Shown here: piece after piece, positions 6,871-9,735 of the stretch
Layout of the letters: each line of letters opens with the position of its first letter
How positions within the stretch are numbered: position 1 is the stretch's first letter
NCBI GenBank assembly: GCA_021808195.1
Contig: JAKBCE010000089.1
Span: 1 to 9,735 of the forward strand
Length of the DNA: 9,735 nt
Origin: Pseudomonadota bacterium
GTDB taxonomy: Bacteria > Pseudomonadota > Gammaproteobacteria > Steroidobacterales > Steroidobacteraceae
Direction of reading: 5' to 3'
Made by a program: the position numbers and the translations under genes
The notes under the pieces: generated by a model
What the model was told of the DNA's origin: nothing
The model's database searches: none
The model's input: the letters and a program-made list of their open reading frames with translations, nothing else

Positions 6871-7917
6871 ATGACATCACGTTACCTGGCGCCGCTGGCG
6901 TGCCTGGGACTGCTGGGACTGCTGGGACTGCTGGCGGGAGGCGGTACGGCGAGCGGCGCACCGATGGGCCGCCCGCTGGTGCTGCTCGGACGCACCAGCT
7001 TCCCCGGATACGACGGCGACGTCGATCACCTGTACGCGGACATCGCGGTCAACAAGCTGTTCGTCGCGGCCGAGGACCATGGCAGGGTGGAGGTGTTCAA
7101 CCTGACCACCGGGGCCCATCTGGCCAGCCTCAAGGGGTTCAATACCCCGCATGCCTTCTTCCGCGTACCGGGCACCCATCGGTTGATCGTCACCGATGGG
7201 GGCAAGCGCGGATCGCGCATCATCGATGACCGCACCTATCGGGTGCTCGGATATCTGCGGCTGCAGCCCGGCGCGGACACTGGCTACTACGATCCGTCCA
7301 CGCGTCGTTTTTACATCGTCACCGGCGGCTCCGATGTGCACTTGCAACACTGCTGGCTGAATGAGATCGATCCGTGGACCGGTCAGCCGCTGCGCCGGCT
7401 CGAGTTCGATTCGGCGCACGTTGAGGCGCTGCGTGCTGAGCAGCGCGGCGAGCGGATCTTCATCAACGTCGCTGACCGCAACGAGGTCGATGTCATCAGC
7501 AAACGGACCTTCAGAGTCATCGCCCGGTGGCCCATCGTCGGCGCACGCACTAATCTGACGATGTCGCTCGATGAGGCACACCATCGGCTGTTCATCGTGA
7601 CCCGCAACCCGAGCCGACTGATCGTGATGAGCACGCGCAATGGCCGAATCGTGGCCCAGCGAGCGGTTCCGCCGATCGTTGACGGTTCGGCATTCGATGT
7701 GCGGCGGCAGCGGCTCTACATCCCGGGCGCCGTCGGGGCGATCGGGGTGTATCAGGAGCTCGACCCGAACCATTATCGCGAAATCGCGCAGGTGCCCTCC
7801 GCCAAGGGCGCTAAGAGCGAGGTGTTCGTGCCGCAGCGGAGTGAACTGTTCGTCGGCGTGTCGCCGCAGTACAGCGAGCCGCATCTGGCGGGCGTGCTGC
7901 GCTACCGAGTGCAGTAG
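6871..7917 (+). CDS. Secreted YncE-like seven-bladed beta-propeller protein
   Basis: This 348-residue protein has a signal peptide (about 1-30) with a Leu/Gly-rich core, and is probably periplasmic. I count seven propeller-like repeats, starting near residues 52, 93, 135, 183, 229, 272 and 314. Each has the pattern of a short strand, a phrase such as NKLFVAAEDHGRVEVFN (61-77) or HRLFIVTRNPSRLIVMS (238-254), and a final strand, as in YVTN/YncE-type beta-propellers. No enzymatic motif is visible, and a binding or scaffold role is likely. In E. coli the yncE gene is next to the TonB-dependent receptor gene yncD, which parallels the receptor in this locus. GGAG (6855-6858) precedes the ATG. The short gap from the upstream gene shows no promoter, so the pair is likely co-transcribed under the operator at 5829. 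An exact 9-base tandem repeat lies in the signal-peptide region. Confidence 0.85.
   Translation: MTSRYLAPLACLGLLGLLGLLAGGGTASGAPMGRPLVLLGRTSFPGYDGDVDHLYADIAVNKLFVAAEDHGRVEVFNLTTGAHLASLKGFNTPHAFFRVPGTHRLIVTDGGKRGSRIIDDRTYRVLGYLRLQPGADTGYYDPSTRRFYIVTGGSDVHLQHCWLNEIDPWTGQPLRRLEFDSAHVEALRAEQRGERIFINVADRNEVDVISKRTFRVIARWPIVGARTNLTMSLDEAHHRLFIVTRNPSRLIVMSTRNGRIVAQRAVPPIVDGSAFDVRRQRLYIPGAVGAIGVYQELDPNHYREIAQVPSAKGAKSEVFVPQRSELFVGVSPQYSEPHLAGVLRYRVQ
6904..6930 (+). repeat. Three exact copies of a 9-base unit within the signal peptide
   Basis: CTGGGACTG occurs three times head to tail, followed by a partial fourth copy (CTGG). It encodes the repeated Leu-Gly-Leu of the hydrophobic core of the propeller's signal peptide. 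Because the unit is nine bases, gain or loss of copies would lengthen or shorten the core by three residues without breaking the frame. Confidence 0.9.
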
Positions 7918-7918
7918 C

Positions 7919-7934
7919 GCCGCACGCAGGCGGC
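7919..7934 (+). terminator. Possible hairpin directly after the propeller gene
   Basis: A 5-base-pair stem, GCCGC with GCGGC, around a 6-base loop begins one base after the stop codon. No T run follows, so termination is only a guess. Its position between converging genes is suitable. Confidence 0.25.
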
Positions 7935-8028
7935 CGGAGTGCGCGCAGAGCAAGTGGGAGCGAAACGCGTCCAGCTCCGCCAGCGGCACGCGGATGCCGC
8001 GCGGGGCGACCTCGCGGCCGCGCTGGAA

Positions 8029-8064
8029 CCGGATCCGGCGGTCGGGCCGGATCCGGCGATCGAG
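8029..8064. repeat. Two tandem 18-base copies containing the palindrome CCGGATCCGG
   Basis: CCGGATCCGGCGGTCGGG at 8029-8046 is followed at once by CCGGATCCGGCGATCGAG at 8047-8064; 16 of 18 bases agree. Each copy holds the 10-base palindrome CCGGATCCGG. In one minus-strand frame it would encode a duplicated DRRIR. It may be a small slippage duplication or a paired protein-binding site; nothing favours either. Confidence 0.85.
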
Positions 8065-8231
8065 GGGATGGTCACGATAGGTCCGCAACGTTGGGCGCGC
8101 AGATGCGCCAGTGCGGCCAGCAAGATGCGGTGCGGTCTGTGGAAGTTGACCGCGAACAGGTGTCAATGGCCGCCTCGCTCGCGTCCTCGATCGAACGGAG
8201 CAGCCCGTACCCGACGCAGTTCACGATCCCA

Positions 8232-9263
8232 TCATTTCGAATCGGGCAGCCGCGAGTGTGCATGCTGGAACTCGATCATCCAGCCCGGATATTCCGCCGG
8301 TAGCGCACTGATCGCATCGAGTGCGGCGAGTTGCTCGGACGTCAGGTCGAGCGCGGTAGCGGCCAGGTTGTCGTCGAGCTGCTCGAGCGTCTTGGCGCCG
8401 ATGATCACTGAGGTCACGAAGGGCTTGGTGAGGACATAGGCGAGCGCCACGCGTGCCACCGACACCCCGTGCGCCGCGGCGATCGGCTGCATGGCGTCGA
8501 CGCAGTCGAACAGCCGTGCGCGGTTCACCGGTGGAAAGTCGAACGAGGCGCGCCGCGCATCCTGCGGACCCTGTCCGTCGCGTGTGAATTTGCCCGAGAG
8601 CAGGCCGCCGGCGAGCGGGCTCCAGACCATCAGACCGAGTCGCTCGGCGGTCAGCAGCGGCGCGATTTCTCGCTCGATGTCCCGCCCGGCAATGGAGTAG
8701 TACGCCTGCAGGGTCACCGGACGGACCCACCCGTGTCGGTCGGCGATGCCGAGAGCCTTCATCAACGCCCAGGCCGACCAGTTCGAGACGCCGACGTACC
8801 GCACGTGGCCCTGACGAACGAGATCTTCCAACGCCCGCAGCGTTTCCTCCAGCGGCGTCACTTGATCGAGCGCGTGGATCTGATACAGATCGATGTAATC
8901 GGTGCCGAGGCGCCGCAAGCTCGCCTTGATCCCGTCCATGATGTGCCCGCGTGAGGCCCCGCGGTCGTTCGGGCCGGCACCGGTCGGACCGAATACCTTG
9001 GTGGCGAGCACCAGGTCGGTGCGTACCCGGCCGCTGTCGCGTATCGCTTTGCCGGTAATCTCCTCGGCGAGGCCCTCGGAGTACACATCCGCGGTATCGA
9101 TGAAGTTCACGCCGGCATCGAGCGCCCGGGCGACGATGCGGCTGGCGAGCGCCTGATCGAGTGCGCCGATCGCGGTCCAGTAGCCACGGCCGCCGAAGGT
9201 CATGGTGCCGAGGCAGATCTCGGAGACCAGCAGGCCGGTATTGCCGAGGGTTCGATAACGCAT
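8232..9263 (-). CDS. Aldo/keto reductase family oxidoreductase
   Basis: This 343-residue protein is an NADPH-dependent carbonyl reductase of the aldo/keto reductase superfamily, a soluble (alpha/beta)8 barrel. It starts with the usual MRYRTLGNTGLLVSEICLGT. The catalytic tetrad is complete: Asp56 and Tyr61 in DTADVYSEG, Lys89 in LATKV and His130 in LYQIHALD. Further family marks are VRYVGVSNWSAW (154-165), the YYSIAGRDIEREI stretch (188-200), WSPLAGGLLSGK (214-225) and the cofactor-binding VIIGAKTLEQLDDN (286-299). Length is normal. A GGAG Shine-Dalgarno lies about 8 bases before the ATG. Substrate cannot be deduced; many members act on small aldehydes or ketones. It faces the propeller gene and shows no TCAG repeat array upstream, so it is probably not part of the receptor regulon. 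Confidence 0.95.
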   Translation of the reverse strand: MRYRTLGNTGLLVSEICLGTMTFGGRGYWTAIGALDQALASRIVARALDAGVNFIDTADVYSEGLAEEITGKAIRDSGRVRTDLVLATKVFGPTGAGPNDRGASRGHIMDGIKASLRRLGTDYIDLYQIHALDQVTPLEETLRALEDLVRQGHVRYVGVSNWSAWALMKALGIADRHGWVRPVTLQAYYSIAGRDIEREIAPLLTAERLGLMVWSPLAGGLLSGKFTRDGQGPQDARRASFDFPPVNRARLFDCVDAMQPIAAAHGVSVARVALAYVLTKPFVTSVIIGAKTLEQLDDNLAATALDLTSEQLAALDAISALPAEYPGWMIEFQHAHSRLPDSK

Positions 9264-9580
9264 GGGCGATCTCCACAGCCGGGGGGATGCCTATCGTACC
9301 GGAGCCCGATGACCGTGCCGCGCATCGAGGGATCCGGGGCGAAGTGGATTTCGGACCGTGGCGCTCGAGCGGCGGCCGGGGGCCGCGGCATTCTGCGCAC
9401 CGCGATGTGCCATGTCGCGCTCGAACTCGATCCGGTACTGCCGGAACCGGTGCGGGCGACGACCTCGCCTGCCGTGAGGGATTTGTCACAGGCGAGCCGC
9501 GTGCCAGGGGCTACCCAATCGACGCGGCGCGCCACCGCCCAAAGGGGTGCACCGGCGACCGCTGAGAGGCGCGGTGTTGC
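9264..9580. other. 317-base gap upstream of the reductase gene; no supported gene
   Basis: Frames on both strands remain open here, as is common at this G+C, but none has a recognisable motif. One minus-strand frame (9535 down to about 9264) has a high share of G or C in third positions, yet it runs on into the reductase gene out of frame and is most likely a shadow. A perfect 6-base-pair stem (GCGGCC 9372-9377, GGCCGC 9381-9386) could follow the oxygenase gene as a terminator. A weak minus-strand -10-like TACGAT (9298-9293) is the only promoter hint for the reductase, with no good -35. Confidence 0.45.
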
Positions 9581-9735
9581 TCAGGTGCGATGGCGCTCGG
9601 GAACGGCGTCGAAGGCGACGGTGAGTCGCGACTGCGGACTCTCGAACGGCACCGTGCCGTGCCAGAAATACGACGGGAACAGCACCAGCATGCCGGGCTC
9701 GGGACGGACCGTGTGCTCTGGGGTGAGGGTTGGGG
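9581..9735 (-). CDS. 2OG-Fe(II) oxygenase, C-terminal fragment (cut by window end)
   Basis: About 50 residues remain before a TGA stop on the minus strand; the start lies beyond the window. The text PEPGMLVLFPSYFWHGTVPF followed by RLTVAFDAVPE is typical of the C-terminal double-stranded beta-helix of 2-oxoglutarate/Fe(II) oxygenases of the PF13759 type, many of which carry TPR repeats in the N-terminal part. The His in YFWHG would be the distal iron ligand, and the Arg in SRLTVAFDA would bind 2-oxoglutarate. The HxD motif is outside the window, so activity cannot be judged. It resembles the fragment at the other end of the window (shared LVLFP, an H four residues beyond the following residue, and R..-AF), but ends in AFDAVP rather than AFNA, so the two are related, not identical. 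The reductase gene follows on the same strand after 317 bases. Confidence 0.8.
   Translation of the reverse strand, partial: PTLTPEHTVRPEPGMLVLFPSYFWHGTVPFESPQSRLTVAFDAVPERHRT

Larger units (their letters stand above)
7918..8231. other. Gap between converging genes, no supported gene; possible decayed frame on minus strand
   Basis: These 314 bases separate the propeller gene from the 3' end of the reductase gene. No complete gene is convincing. On the minus strand, protein-like text is scattered over at least two frames: GYGLLRSIEDASEAAID (about 8210-8165) in one frame, LFAVNFHRPHRILLAALAHL shortly after in another, and RGREVAPRGIRVPLAELDAF (about 8020-7965) in a third stretch. This could be a frameshifted remnant, or chance in GC-rich DNA where antisense frames stay open. 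I do not recognise a family. The only definite structure is an 18-base tandem repeat at 8029-8064. Confidence 0.4.

Noticed and set aside
6871..6906. Propeller protein as a lipoprotein (Cys at residue 11, PLAC)
   Set aside because: The hydrophobic core follows the Cys when it should precede it, and position -3 is Pro, so this is not a lipobox; a standard signal peptide fits better.
6877..8166. 429-codon open frame on the minus strand opposite the propeller gene
   Set aside because: The translation is Arg/His/Ala-rich text without motifs, and the plus strand holds a signal peptide and seven propeller repeats.
8221..9489. 422-codon minus-strand frame overlapping the reductase
   Set aside because: It is out of frame with a reductase that has a complete catalytic tetrad; its translation is low-complexity.
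1..9735. CRISPR array, tRNA, rRNA, transposase or phage genes
   Set aside because: I saw no regularly spaced long repeats, no cloverleaf-like stretch, no transposase motif and no terminal inverted repeats with target duplications.

Overview
The window is GC-rich (roughly two thirds G+C by eye) and densely coded. It looks like chromosome of a Gram-negative proteobacterium: it has an outer-membrane TonB-dependent receptor, a CusRS-type two-component system and 2-oxoglutarate/Fe(II) oxygenases of a kind often found beside such receptors. A Xanthomonadales/Nevskiales-like gammaproteobacterium is my best guess, but this is inference and a sphingomonad-like alphaproteobacterium cannot be excluded.

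Layout. Position 2-157 (+) is the C-terminal end of a 2OG-Fe(II) oxygenase. A regulatory gap (158-327) leads to a 990-residue TonB-dependent receptor (328-3300, +). A 444-base non-coding stretch follows, then an OmpR/PhoB-family response regulator (3745-4410, +) whose stop codon abuts the start of its histidine kinase (4411-5793, +). After a second regulatory gap come a secreted protein built of two similar domains (5952-6824, +) and a secreted seven-bladed YncE-like beta-propeller (6871-7917, +), 46 bases apart and probably one operon. On the other strand lie an aldo/keto reductase (8232-9263, -) and the C-terminal end of a second 2OG-Fe(II) oxygenase (9581-9735, -).

How it may work together. 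The gaps before the receptor (237-263) and before the secreted pair (5831-5857) each carry three copies of a TCAG(G/A)-type core spaced exactly 11 bases apart. In both, a weak -10-like hexamer starts 14 bases after the start of the third copy. Tandem repeats at 11-base period are the usual operator form of OmpR/PhoB-family regulators, and such a regulator is encoded between the two sites. I therefore propose one regulon: the kinase senses something in the periplasm, and the regulator switches on the outer-membrane receptor together with the two periplasmic proteins. The ligand is not evident. The kinase resembles CusS but its sensor region has no obvious metal-binding cluster. The reductase and the two oxygenase fragments show no copy of this operator and are probably flanking genes.

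The three larger gaps (3301-3744, 7918-8231, 9264-9580) contain palindromes and an 18-base tandem repeat, but no gene I can defend.
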